This document shows, in pieces, positions 1 through 5,249 of a stretch of DNA of 5,250 nt (position 1 is its first letter; each line of letters begins with the position of its first letter). The stretch is from an uncultured Treponema sp. Its GTDB lineage: Bacteria > Spirochaetota > Spirochaetia > Treponematales > Treponemataceae. The notes under the pieces are model-generated. The model saw only the letters and a list, made by a program, of their open reading frames with translations, made no database searches and was not told the DNA's origin. The position numbers were made by a program, and so were the translations under genes. The stretch lies in NCBI GenBank assembly GCA_905372345.1, contig CAJPPE010000143.1, positions 1 to 5,250 on the forward strand, in the 5' to 3' direction.

Positions 1-268
1 GTTCAATCATATTTAAAAAATTTTCTTTTGCGTTTTTTTCTGCGCAATTTTTAAAATAGCCCCATATGTGCTGAAGAGAATTGATTACTTCTTTTGGGTT
101 TTCTTCAAGTTTAATGGCGTGATCAATTAGGAGCTGCACTTCATCAGGGGCTATGTCTTCTTTTTTTAAAAGCTCTCTTATATCCTTATAAATTTTTTGA
201 GACTTGCTTAAAACCAAATACTTGTTTTGCGCCCAGAGCTTTTGGCTGATTTTTTTATTATTATTCAT
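1..268 (-). CDS. DUF1722 (YbgA-like) protein, N-terminal part, cut by window edge
   Basis: Eighty-nine codons are visible, running off the left edge with no stop. The ATG at 268-266 is the only usable start: an in-frame TAG lies 21 nt upstream with no ATG, GTG or TTG between. Features resembling DUF1722 as I remember it are the W-A-x-x-K-Y stretch (residues 12-17), S-K-S-Q-K-I-Y (21-27) and above all LQHIWGYFK (65-73), which matches the family's 'N-x-L-Q-H-x-x-G-Y-F-K' signature. The family is known alone or fused behind DUF523, and its biochemical role is not established. Here no DUF523 precedes it, so it would be the stand-alone form. Shine-Dalgarno pairing is poor: an AGGA lies 16 nt before the ATG, too far for normal use. 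The family call is from motif memory, not a search. Confidence 0.75.
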   Translation of the reverse strand, partial: MNNNKKISQKLWAQNKYLVLSKSQKIYKDIRELLKKEDIAPDEVQLLIDHAIKLEENPKEVINSLQHIWGYFKNCAEKNAKENFLNMIE

Positions 269-289
269 TAACCGTATCTTTAAATCCTA

Positions 290-318
290 ACTATAGCATG
301 GGATTCATTTTTTTTCAA
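290..318 (-). promoter_or_regulatory. Probable sigma-70 promoter for the leftward DUF1722 gene
   Basis: Reading the minus strand, TTGAAA (318-313) is followed after exactly 17 nt by TATAGT (295-290), and a TG one base ahead of the -10 box (298-297) makes an extended -10. The expected transcript start is near 283, giving a leader of about 15 nt before the ATG at 268. Spacing and box quality make this the best promoter match in the window. It is predicted from sequence only. Confidence 0.6.
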
Positions 319-320
319 GT

Positions 321-348
321 ATTTTTTCACAACAGCATTTTTTCACAA
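321..348. repeat. Tandem 12-bp direct repeat ATTTTTTCACAA upstream of the leftward promoter
   Basis: Two identical copies of ATTTTTTCACAA occupy 321-332 and 337-348, separated by CAGC, so the period is 16 bp. On the minus strand they read TTGTGAAAAAAT and lie immediately upstream of the -35 box. The -35 region itself (318-307, TTGAAAAAAAAT) resembles a third, diverged copy. They could be a regulator's binding sites, an A-tract upstream element that strengthens the promoter, or a chance duplication in AT-rich DNA. Confidence 0.6.
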
Positions 349-379
349 AATTCCATATTTTTGTATATAGTTTCTCCGA

Positions 380-408
380 TTGACAAAGGCTTCTATAATA
401 AATAAAAT
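380..408 (+). promoter_or_regulatory. Candidate promoter for the phosphatase operon
   Basis: TTGACA (380-385) is followed after 17 nt by TAAAAT (403-408), ideal sigma-70 geometry. This would start the transcript only one to three bases before the ATG at 417. A consensus TATAAT also occurs at 394-399. If that is the true -10 box, the start would be near 406 and the AAGG at 410-413 would be transcribed, but the -35 box 17 nt ahead of it (TTTCTC, 371-376) is poor. The two readings cannot be separated by eye. Confidence 0.45.
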
Positions 409-416
409 TAAGGCCG

Positions 417-1226
417 ATGAAAACAAATAATTTGATAAGCAATTTTCACACCCATACTTATTTGTGTAAACATGCTGAAGGGAAGCCGATCGATTATGTA
501 AAAGAAGCAATAAAGGGCGGCTGTTCAGCCTTAGGTTTTTCGGACCATTGTCCATATCCCGATTCTTCTTGGGATTATTGCCGTATGGGGGAATATGAGG
601 TAAACCTCTATAAGAGCATGGTTGAAGAAGCTGCCATTGATGCGCCTTTTCCCGTATATTTCGGTTTTGAATGCGAGTGGCATCCACGCTATAAGAGCTG
701 GTATAAGGATTTTTTGAGGGAGGAACTGAAGTCGGATTTTTTGGTTTTGGGTTCTCACTGGTATGATGTAGACGGCCGCTTGGAATATGCTCCTAATCTT
801 ACAAAAAAAGAACTTTTCGGTTACATTGATTTTACGATTGAAGGAATGGCATCAGGTCTTTATAATTTTTTAGCCCATCCCGATCTTTTTTTGGCTGATG
901 TTTCAAATATAGATTCAGACCATCTGGCTTGTTCAAAGGCCTTGATTCAGTCGGCCATTGATCTTGATATGCCGATAGAAATAAACGGCTACGGTACTTT
1001 TAAAAGAAAAATTGTGCGTGCCGGACGCGATGAGTTTATTTATCCGGTTAGGCAATTTTGGGAACTTGCTTCAGATATGGGGGCAAGGATTATCTGTAAT
1101 TCTGACGCTCATTTCCCCGATCATACTATTTTGGGCTGTAGGAATGCAATAGCTTTTGCGGAGAGTATGGGGATTAAGCCTATGGATACTGCCGAAGCCC
1201 TAGGTTTCCGGAGTATCAATGGATAA
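417..1226 (+). CDS. PHP-domain phosphatase, HisJ/HisK (histidinol-phosphatase) family
   Basis: This 269-residue protein has the full set of metal-binding positions expected of a PHP (polymerase and histidinol phosphatase) domain: H11-T-H13 with H19 nearby, D43-H44, E85 and E87, H114 in 'GSHWYD', H154 in 'LAHPD', and D230-x-H232 in 'NSDAH'. The length matches the HisJ/HisK family, whose characterised members hydrolyse L-histidinol phosphate to histidinol in the cytoplasm using a metal cluster. No other histidine-biosynthesis gene is visible here, so the true substrate could be another small phosphate ester. The start is the only one available, because a TAA lies in frame at 399-401 with no start codon after it. 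The ribosome site is weak (AAGG, only 3 nt from the ATG). It overlaps the following acylphosphatase gene by 8 bp. Fold assignment is firm, substrate is not. Confidence 0.85.
   Translation: MKTNNLISNFHTHTYLCKHAEGKPIDYVKEAIKGGCSALGFSDHCPYPDSSWDYCRMGEYEVNLYKSMVEEAAIDAPFPVYFGFECEWHPRYKSWYKDFLREELKSDFLVLGSHWYDVDGRLEYAPNLTKKELFGYIDFTIEGMASGLYNFLAHPDLFLADVSNIDSDHLACSKALIQSAIDLDMPIEINGYGTFKRKIVRAGRDEFIYPVRQFWELASDMGARIICNSDAHFPDHTILGCRNAIAFAESMGIKPMDTAEALGFRSING
1210..1213 (+). promoter_or_regulatory. Ribosome binding site of the acylphosphatase gene
   Basis: GGAG lies 5 nt before the ATG at 1219, inside the end of the phosphatase gene. It supports this ATG as the real start although it overlaps the upstream stop codon. 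Confidence 0.65.
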
Positions 1227-1503
1227 GGAGACTTTGAGAGCTCTTCATATTATAGTTAAAGGAAGGGTTCAAGGTGTGGGCTTTAGGTATTGGACCCGTT
1301 CGCTTGCAAAGAGCCTCAATGTAAAGGGCAGAGTCCGCAACCTTGCCGATTACTCCGTCGAAATTATTGCCGAAGCCGATACCGATACTTTGGGAGAATT
1401 CGTTTATGCTCTCAAGCACGAGCATCCTTATGCCCGTGTTGAAAGCCTTAATTCCGAAGAGGTAAGGGCTAGAGGTTATGCAGACTTTCGGATTGAAGTA
1501 TAA
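1219..1503 (+). CDS. acyP: Acylphosphatase
   Basis: At 94 residues this is a complete protein of the usual acylphosphatase size. It has the signature loop GRVQGVGFR at residues 15-23, whose final R23 binds the phosphate, and the second motif 'KGRVRNLAD' (36-44), which supplies the catalytic asparagine N41. The family hydrolyses acyl phosphates such as acetyl phosphate or 1,3-bisphosphoglycerate to a carboxylate and phosphate in the cytoplasm. The usual glycine after the aspartate of the second motif (N-x-x-D-G) is tyrosine here (Y45), a mild departure. The ATG overlaps the stop region of the preceding PHP phosphatase by 8 bp and has its own GGAG site, so the two are probably translationally coupled in one operon. 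No clear hairpin terminator follows; the next sequence is a decayed transporter fragment on the other strand. Confidence 0.93.
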   Translation: MDKETLRALHIIVKGRVQGVGFRYWTRSLAKSLNVKGRVRNLADYSVEIIAEADTDTLGEFVYALKHEHPYARVESLNSEEVRARGYADFRIEV

Positions 1504-1508
1504 CAAAA

Positions 1509-1740
1509 CTAAACCTGCCGATTGAGCCTCGTAAAAAAACATGCACAGTATACAAAGACTGCTCTGTGTCCTGCAAAGTCGATTATAAGACCTGCAAGGA
1601 AGGGGGCTATTATTGCAGCTCCTTGAGAAAAGGCATTTTAATTGTCCGCTTGCAAGACCTATGAGACTTGCAATTTCGGGCAAGAAGAATTGAGCTAAAC
1701 ACAAACTTGCAACGCTTGTATAAAGAGAACTTGCGGTTAT
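1509..1740 (-). pseudogene. Decayed C-terminal remnant of a major facilitator superfamily transporter
   Basis: The 287 bases between the acylphosphatase and the reductase contain no intact gene. On the minus strand, one frame from 1740 to about 1641 reads as a hydrophobic segment containing 'SLYTSVASL' and 'FFLPEIASLIGLASGQ'. A frame change near 1640 then opens a second frame (1637-1509, TAG at 1511-1509) reading 'NAFSQGA' followed by 'APFLAGLIIDFAGHRAVF'. The order of two hydrophobic helices, a G-x-x-x-D-x-x-G-x-R loop and another helix is typical of the last helices of MFS drug or sugar transporters. The remaining 75 or so codons compare with about 400 in an intact transporter. A TGA lies directly upstream in the first frame, and there is no start codon or ribosome site. 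I read it as the tail of a deleted, frameshifted gene. Family identity is by pattern only. Confidence 0.6.
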
Positions 1741-1790
1741 TCATGATTCTTCAATTAAGCGTACAGAAAGAATCTATGAAAACGGAGAGT

Positions 1791-2663
1791 TTATAAATTC
1801 TTTAAAACAAGATTAAGGTTTTCTTTTAGTTTTTGCATTTCTTTAGGAGCCTTCATTGAATGGCGGTACATAAACTTATTTCCGAATTCGCTCTTATATG
1901 TTAGTTTTAAGATAAAAGCGATAAGATAAAGAGGGCAAATTGTAACTAGATAAAATTTATTTGGAGAAAGCATTTTCCGTTTTGCCAAGAGTCTAAAATT
2001 ATCTCTCATCGTTTTACCCGCCTCGTGCATAATTTTTTTGTTTAAGTATACGGTTTTAGGTTCATCGCTTTTATAATAAGCATCCGCAAGCGGAACGACC
2101 ATTGCAAGATGAGAAAGCTGCCAATTATGCATATCAGGGACAATCTGATAAGGAATCTTGCTTTTTTTAAAAAGAGAAGCTAGAAGTTTTGATCGTTCAG
2201 TTTTTTTACCGTCCTTTTCTCCGAATGTTGTAGGCTGAATAAGGCGGGGAGTGAGAGCTGCATCCAAGATGCCGCCATCAATACTGCCGCCTGCTCCCGG
2301 AAAAGCCGGTAGAATTTTTCCTTTTCCACAAAGTTTTTCAAGCTCGGCATAGGGGCTTATGGTATTTACCATTGTAACGATGGTTTTGCTCTTGTTTTCT
2401 TTTAATTCGGTCAAGGCTTCTTTTAAGTTATCTTCACGCACGGTTAAAAAAATAAAATCGTAGATATCATCATCAAAAACTTTTTCAAGCACTTCCACAT
2501 TTGCAGTTTCTATTTTATTTTTTTCAAAATAGGATAGACCTTTTTCTTTTAATTCCTGCAAACGGTTTCCTCTTGCATAAATTGAAACATCAGAGCCTCC
2601 TTTTGAAAAATAAACCGCATATAAACTGCCTATAACTCCGGCTCCATAAATTAAGATTTTCAT
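1791..2663 (-). CDS. Ketopantoate reductase (ApbA/PanE)-like NAD(P)-binding protein, atypical active site
   Basis: The 290-residue product opens with a Rossmann nucleotide-binding loop, GAGVIG at 7-12. 'YARG' (29-32) follows at the end of the second strand, where ApbA/PanE proteins place the arginine that favours NADPH. 'FIFLTVREDNL' (70-80) and 'PAFPGAGG' (119-126) also fit this superfamily. PanE reduces 2-dehydropantoate to pantoate in coenzyme A synthesis, using a lysine in a W-x-K motif. Here the aligned stretch is N180-W181-Q-L-S-H185, and no lysine occurs between K169 and K198. A true PanE reaction is therefore doubtful and another substrate is likely. The C-terminal part has a hydrophobic helix (237-252) and ends with 'RHSMKAPKEM', similar to non-PanE members. 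The ATG is 9 nt after the acetyltransferase stop, which suggests one transcript, although I see no good ribosome site. Confidence 0.8.
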   Translation of the reverse strand: MKILIYGAGVIGSLYAVYFSKGGSDVSIYARGNRLQELKEKGLSYFEKNKIETANVEVLEKVFDDDIYDFIFLTVREDNLKEALTELKENKSKTIVTMVNTISPYAELEKLCGKGKILPAFPGAGGSIDGGILDAALTPRLIQPTTFGEKDGKKTERSKLLASLFKKSKIPYQIVPDMHNWQLSHLAMVVPLADAYYKSDEPKTVYLNKKIMHEAGKTMRDNFRLLAKRKMLSPNKFYLVTICPLYLIAFILKLTYKSEFGNKFMYRHSMKAPKEMQKLKENLNLVLKNL

Positions 2664-2672
2664 TTTTATAGG

Positions 2673-3188
2673 TTACTTCATGTTCATTGTATAAATATTT
2701 GATTCAAATTCCATATCCGTATTGCGTTTTTTAAATGCTTTTGTCTCTTTTATTTTTAATCCGCATTTTTCCATTACTCGGCACGAGGCTTTATTTTCTT
2801 TTGCAACTGTGCAATAAAAATTACGCACGCCTAAAGAGTATGCAAAATTTATCAAAGCTTTTACCATCTCGGTCGCAAGCCCTTGTCCCCACAAGTCTTT
2901 TTTTACCGTATAGCCGAAGCCCCAATGATCTTTTGGTCCTTCCGTCCCTAAGCAGCAGGTTGCAACGGGCTCTCCCGTATTTTTACAAACAGCAATAAAA
3001 GGATATTCGTCTACCCATTCGTCAATATCATAAATTACCTTTCTAAGTTCATCACCGTTTTTATACGGTTCATCTGCAAGATACTTTCCGTTTTCAGGAT
3101 CTCCCCAAAGCTTTGCTGCAAAATCCGCATCGTCAAGTGTCATACTGCGTAAAATTAGCCTTTCCGTTTCAATATCTTTTGTTTTCAT
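2673..3188 (-). CDS. GNAT acetyltransferase, RimJ/RimL-like (Acetyltransf_3 type)
   Basis: I place the start at the ATG at 3188-3186, giving 171 residues, because GGAG (3198-3195) sits exactly 6 nt before it. The longer reading frame back to 3245 has no such site. The N-terminus 'ETERLILRSMTLDDA' (7-21) is the hallmark of the RimJ/RimL-like GNAT group. The acetyl-CoA pyrophosphate loop is 'LWGQGLA' (99-105), following 'GFGYTVKKD', and 'AKENKASCRVMEKCGL' (129-144) is the conserved helix and strand. The family transfers an acetyl group from acetyl-CoA to an amine on a protein N-terminus, antibiotic or small metabolite; the acceptor cannot be told here. The gene begins inside the end of the upstream acetyltransferase (20-bp overlap) and is followed 9 nt later by the reductase-like gene. 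Confidence 0.88.
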   Translation of the reverse strand: MKTKDIETERLILRSMTLDDADFAAKLWGDPENGKYLADEPYKNGDELRKVIYDIDEWVDEYPFIAVCKNTGEPVATCCLGTEGPKDHWGFGYTVKKDLWGQGLATEMVKALINFAYSLGVRNFYCTVAKENKASCRVMEKCGLKIKETKAFKKRNTDMEFESNIYTMNMK

Positions 3189-3663
3189 TTTTTTCTCCAT
3201 ATTTTTTATTCGTGCGGAGGGTTGTTGATTCAATAATTTGAACAAATCCGCGCTTGTTGTACCAATTTATTGCCGTTTTATTTTTTGATTCCACATCAAG
3301 ATAAATTTCAAAATCTTGATTTTTAAAATAGTTTATAACTCTATTTATAAGAGATATTCCGATTCCGCATTTTTGATATTTTTTTAGAACCGCAATAACA
3401 CTGATATAAGCCGAATTTTCTTTTATAAAAGAAATAATAAAACCTGCATACTCTTCATTATATTTTGCAATAAAACAAGAGGCGGGATTAAAAAGATCTA
3501 TTTTATACCAATCACTTTCCCATGCCTTATCGCAAAAGGCATCGGCATATATTTGAGGAATAATATCTTTGTGTTTAGATTCATTAAATTCTTCGATTTT
3601 AATGTTTTTATTTTTATTATTCGAAAGTTTCTTTGGTATTCGATATTTAATCCAGTCCGGCAT
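3169..3663 (-). CDS. GNAT acetyltransferase (Acetyltransf_1 type)
   Basis: This 164-residue protein carries the GNAT core. The strand 'AYISVIAVLKKY' (85-96) leads into the acetyl-CoA loop 'QKCGIG' (97-102, Q-x-x-G-x-G), then a helix, and the second half 'YLDVESKNKTAINWYNKRGF' (121-140) contains the A-x-x-x-Y-x-x-x-G-F pattern seen in RimI-like and similar acetyltransferases. The acceptor is unknown. The start at 3663 has a strong AGAGGA site 6 nt upstream. The first 20 residues are lysine- and asparagine-rich and precede the fold proper. Its last 20 bp overlap the next acetyltransferase, so the two are probably translationally coupled. It is of a different GNAT subgroup from that neighbour, so this is not a recent tandem duplication. 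Confidence 0.87.
   Translation of the reverse strand: MPDWIKYRIPKKLSNNKNKNIKIEEFNESKHKDIIPQIYADAFCDKAWESDWYKIDLFNPASCFIAKYNEEYAGFIISFIKENSAYISVIAVLKKYQKCGIGISLINRVINYFKNQDFEIYLDVESKNKTAINWYNKRGFVQIIESTTLRTNKKYGEKNENKRY
3195..3198 (-). promoter_or_regulatory. Ribosome binding site that fixes the start of the RimJ-like acetyltransferase
   Basis: On the minus strand GGAG (3198-3195) is followed by six A residues and then the ATG at 3188. It lies inside the last codons of the upstream acetyltransferase, and it argues against both the ATG at 3200 and the one at 3245. Confidence 0.7.
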
Positions 3664-3669
3664 CTTTAT

Positions 3670-3675
3670 TCCTCT
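3670..3675 (-). promoter_or_regulatory. Strong ribosome binding site of the first minus-strand acetyltransferase
   Basis: AGAGGA (3675-3670 on the minus strand) lies 6 nt before the ATG at 3663. It is the best Shine-Dalgarno match in the window and fixes this start. Confidence 0.75.
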
Positions 3676-3676
3676 A

Positions 3677-3690
3677 CAATTATGTAATTG
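3677..3690. repeat. Perfect palindrome CAATTA-TG-TAATTG near the leftward transcript start
   Basis: The two 6-nt arms at 3677-3682 and 3685-3690 are exact reverse complements around a 2-nt centre. The element lies directly upstream of the AGAGGA ribosome site and at or just after the predicted leftward transcript start. This is where a dimeric repressor could bind. The 2-nt loop is too short for a stable RNA hairpin, so a DNA-level role is more likely. In AT-rich DNA a chance palindrome is also possible. Confidence 0.4.
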
Positions 3691-3696
3691 AGCTTT

Positions 3697-3705
3697 ATTC
3701 TATCA
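3697..3705 (-). promoter_or_regulatory. Candidate extended -10 promoter for the acetyltransferase/reductase operon
   Basis: On the minus strand TGA-TAGAAT (3705-3697) is an extended -10 box. No good -35 box lies 17 nt upstream, although a TTGAAA occurs closer in, at 8-nt spacing. A start near 3690 would give a leader of about 27 nt containing the AGAGGA site. The evidence is moderate. Confidence 0.35.
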
Positions 3706-3744
3706 TATTTTTCAACGGTAGTATACTAATCCACATTTTTTTAA

Positions 3745-3750
3745 TATAAT
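3745..3750 (+). promoter_or_regulatory. Consensus -10 box abutting the lipoprotein start codon
   Basis: TATAAT (3745-3750) ends 6 nt before the ATG at 3757. The region 17 nt upstream (TATACT, 3722-3727) is a poor -35 box. If used, transcription would begin at or next to the A of the ATG and give a leaderless message, which agrees with the absence of any Shine-Dalgarno sequence there. It could also be a chance match in AT-rich DNA. Confidence 0.35.
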
Positions 3751-3756
3751 GTATAT

Positions 3757-5235
3757 ATGAAATCTACTAAACTGTTTTCTTTATTTTTAATTTTGGTGAG
3801 TCTGTTTGCTTTGTTGACAGGCTGCGCTAGTATGTATATTCACGGTTCAACTCCCGTTCAAAGGGCTATATCCGCTGCCGACCTCCTTATTGCCGGCAAT
3901 GTATCGGATGATTATATACGGGTTTATAACGCTGAGGTCTCGCAGGCTGAGCAGTCGATTATGGATATGATCGGTAAGGCAGAAAGATATGATATATACT
4001 ATGCCGATATTGCGGATAATATTTCCGATTGGATACTGCTTTATAGCCGTGTTTCTAGTCTTCAAAGAAAGTATCCCGAAGGTCTACAAGGAAAAAGAGA
4101 ATTTGCGGTTTTTGAGACAAGAGATTATAACAATCTAAAAGATAGGGCTTATACGAAGGCTACGGAAGCTCTTTATGATGAAGCGTTACATCTTGTGAAG
4201 ATGTCGGGGAAGGATCCTAAAAATATTTCTAAGGCATTGGAGAATTTAAAACGTGCAAAAAAATATTCCCGCCATCTGGATAATGAGATAAATTCGTTGG
4301 GTGCAGAGACGGCTTATAATGCCGCCGAAACTCTTTCTTATACAAATAAACCCGACAATCTTCTTCAAGCATCCGAATACTATATGCTTGCAAATTCATG
4401 GATTCCGGGATATAGGGGCTCTTTGGAAAAAAGCCGGCTTGCAAAAGAAAAAGCAGCATATCTTTACATCGAAGAAGGTACTTATAACTTAAAGCTAAAA
4501 GATTATACCGCCTTCCGCCAGGCAAAAACCTCTTTTAAAAAAGCGGAAAAAATAATTTCGGGAATAGCTTCAAGAGAAATTGCGGAAGTAAATCGTAAGC
4601 TTACAATTAGACTCGCTATTGTGAAACCGGATAATAATTACAATGATGAGGATCGAATAAGGAATGCAATAAGGTATGAACTTAGCGCTTCAAAGTATGG
4701 GCCTGAAATTATAGAAATAACTTTTATCAGAGGCGGTATGAATTCTATATTTAATCTTATCGATATTCGAGATGCTGATTTAGTTCTTATTCCTTCCGAT
4801 AATTATGGTAAAGTTAAAGAGATATACGGAACTGTATATCCTGTAAACAAAAATGTATCAAAGACTATAAACGGAGTTGTATATAACGGTATAATAACTG
4901 AGCAAAATCAGCTTGTTACCGTTTATGCTCAAAATGATTTTTTCTTATATGATATTAGAACGTGGAGAAAAACAGAGCTGCGTTATTTTAGCAATGAAAC
5001 AAATAGATTGTCTAAAAATTTTACGGCAAGATATTACAGCGGTGCTCCTGAAGCAAAACCTATGGATTTTGATCCCGGATTTTTATATGAATCAGGTCAA
5101 TATAAAAAATTCTTTCTGGAATTGATGAATGAAAATAGTTCTATGAATTTGATTACTAACTACGGCTCTCTCAGCTCATATGGAAAAGAATTGTGTAATG
5201 AAATTAGAAACCTGCAATATATAGAGCGGCGGTAA
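3757..5235 (+). CDS. Probable outer-membrane or periplasmic lipoprotein with TPR-like helices, function unknown
   Basis: This 492-residue protein begins with a lipoprotein signal peptide: K2 and K5, a hydrophobic stretch (6-20), then the lipobox L20-T-G-C23, so the mature protein should start at a lipidated C23. Residues about 30-280 are charged and alanine-, tyrosine- and leucine-rich, with helical periodicity like tetratricopeptide repeats (for example 'LLQASEYYMLANSWIPGY' and 'AKTSFKKAEKIISG'). I cannot mark exact repeats. From about residue 283 the character changes to alternating strands ('LAIVKP', 'DADLVLIP', 'LVTVYAQNDFFLYDIRTWR'), suggesting a separate alpha/beta domain ending with 'YESGQYKKFFLELMNE'. 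I do not recognise a named family with certainty; helical-repeat lipoproteins of this plan often scaffold envelope complexes. The ATG has no ribosome site and follows the -10 box closely. The gene is transcribed divergently from the acetyltransferase operon, and a ribosome site for a further gene follows its stop. Confidence 0.8.
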   Translation: MKSTKLFSLFLILVSLFALLTGCASMYIHGSTPVQRAISAADLLIAGNVSDDYIRVYNAEVSQAEQSIMDMIGKAERYDIYYADIADNISDWILLYSRVSSLQRKYPEGLQGKREFAVFETRDYNNLKDRAYTKATEALYDEALHLVKMSGKDPKNISKALENLKRAKKYSRHLDNEINSLGAETAYNAAETLSYTNKPDNLLQASEYYMLANSWIPGYRGSLEKSRLAKEKAAYLYIEEGTYNLKLKDYTAFRQAKTSFKKAEKIISGIASREIAEVNRKLTIRLAIVKPDNNYNDEDRIRNAIRYELSASKYGPEIIEITFIRGGMNSIFNLIDIRDADLVLIPSDNYGKVKEIYGTVYPVNKNVSKTINGVVYNGIITEQNQLVTVYAQNDFFLYDIRTWRKTELRYFSNETNRLSKNFTARYYSGAPEAKPMDFDPGFLYESGQYKKFFLELMNENSSMNLITNYGSLSSYGKELCNEIRNLQYIERR

Positions 5236-5243
5236 TTAAAATT

Positions 5244-5249
5244 AGGGAG
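5244..5249 (+). promoter_or_regulatory. Probable ribosome binding site of a gene beginning beyond the right edge
   Basis: AGGGAG begins 9 nt after the lipoprotein stop codon, and the window ends one base later. Its position suggests that a following co-transcribed gene starts within about 10 nt past the edge. Confidence 0.4.

Noticed and set aside
380..399. TTGACA and TATAAT as a single promoter
   Set aside because: Only 8 nt separate these boxes, too close for one sigma-70 site. TTGACA pairs properly only with TAAAAT at 403-408.
343..758. Two minus-strand open frames within and ahead of the phosphatase gene
   Set aside because: They are antisense to the conserved PHP motifs, have protein-unlike composition and no ribosome site; I treat them as shadow frames.
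1216..1704. Long minus-strand open frame of 162 codons across the acylphosphatase gene
   Set aside because: Its second half is antisense to the well-supported acylphosphatase. Its first half is one frame of the decayed transporter remnant. It has no ribosome site and is not one protein.
1569..1715. Many copies of CTTGCAA or CTGCAA-like words, suggesting a short repeat array
   Set aside because: Spacing is irregular, and several of the copies reflect Ala-Ser codons (GCAAGT, GCAAGC) in the remnant's hydrophobic reading frame. Not a CRISPR or ordered array.
3189..3245. Nineteen extra N-terminal residues for the RimJ-like acetyltransferase
   Set aside because: They overlap the upstream gene further, lack a ribosome site and lie outside the family's usual start. 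The GGAG spaced 6 nt from the ATG at 3188 decides the shorter form.
3664..3756. A hidden small RNA or riboswitch in the second divergent region
   Set aside because: The region is only 93 bp, AT-rich and accounted for by promoter elements and a ribosome site. I see no stem longer than the 6-bp palindrome.
3847..4525. Minus-strand and alternate plus-strand frames inside the lipoprotein gene
   Set aside because: They are short, overlap a long coherent coding frame with a signal peptide, and have no ribosome sites or recognisable motifs.
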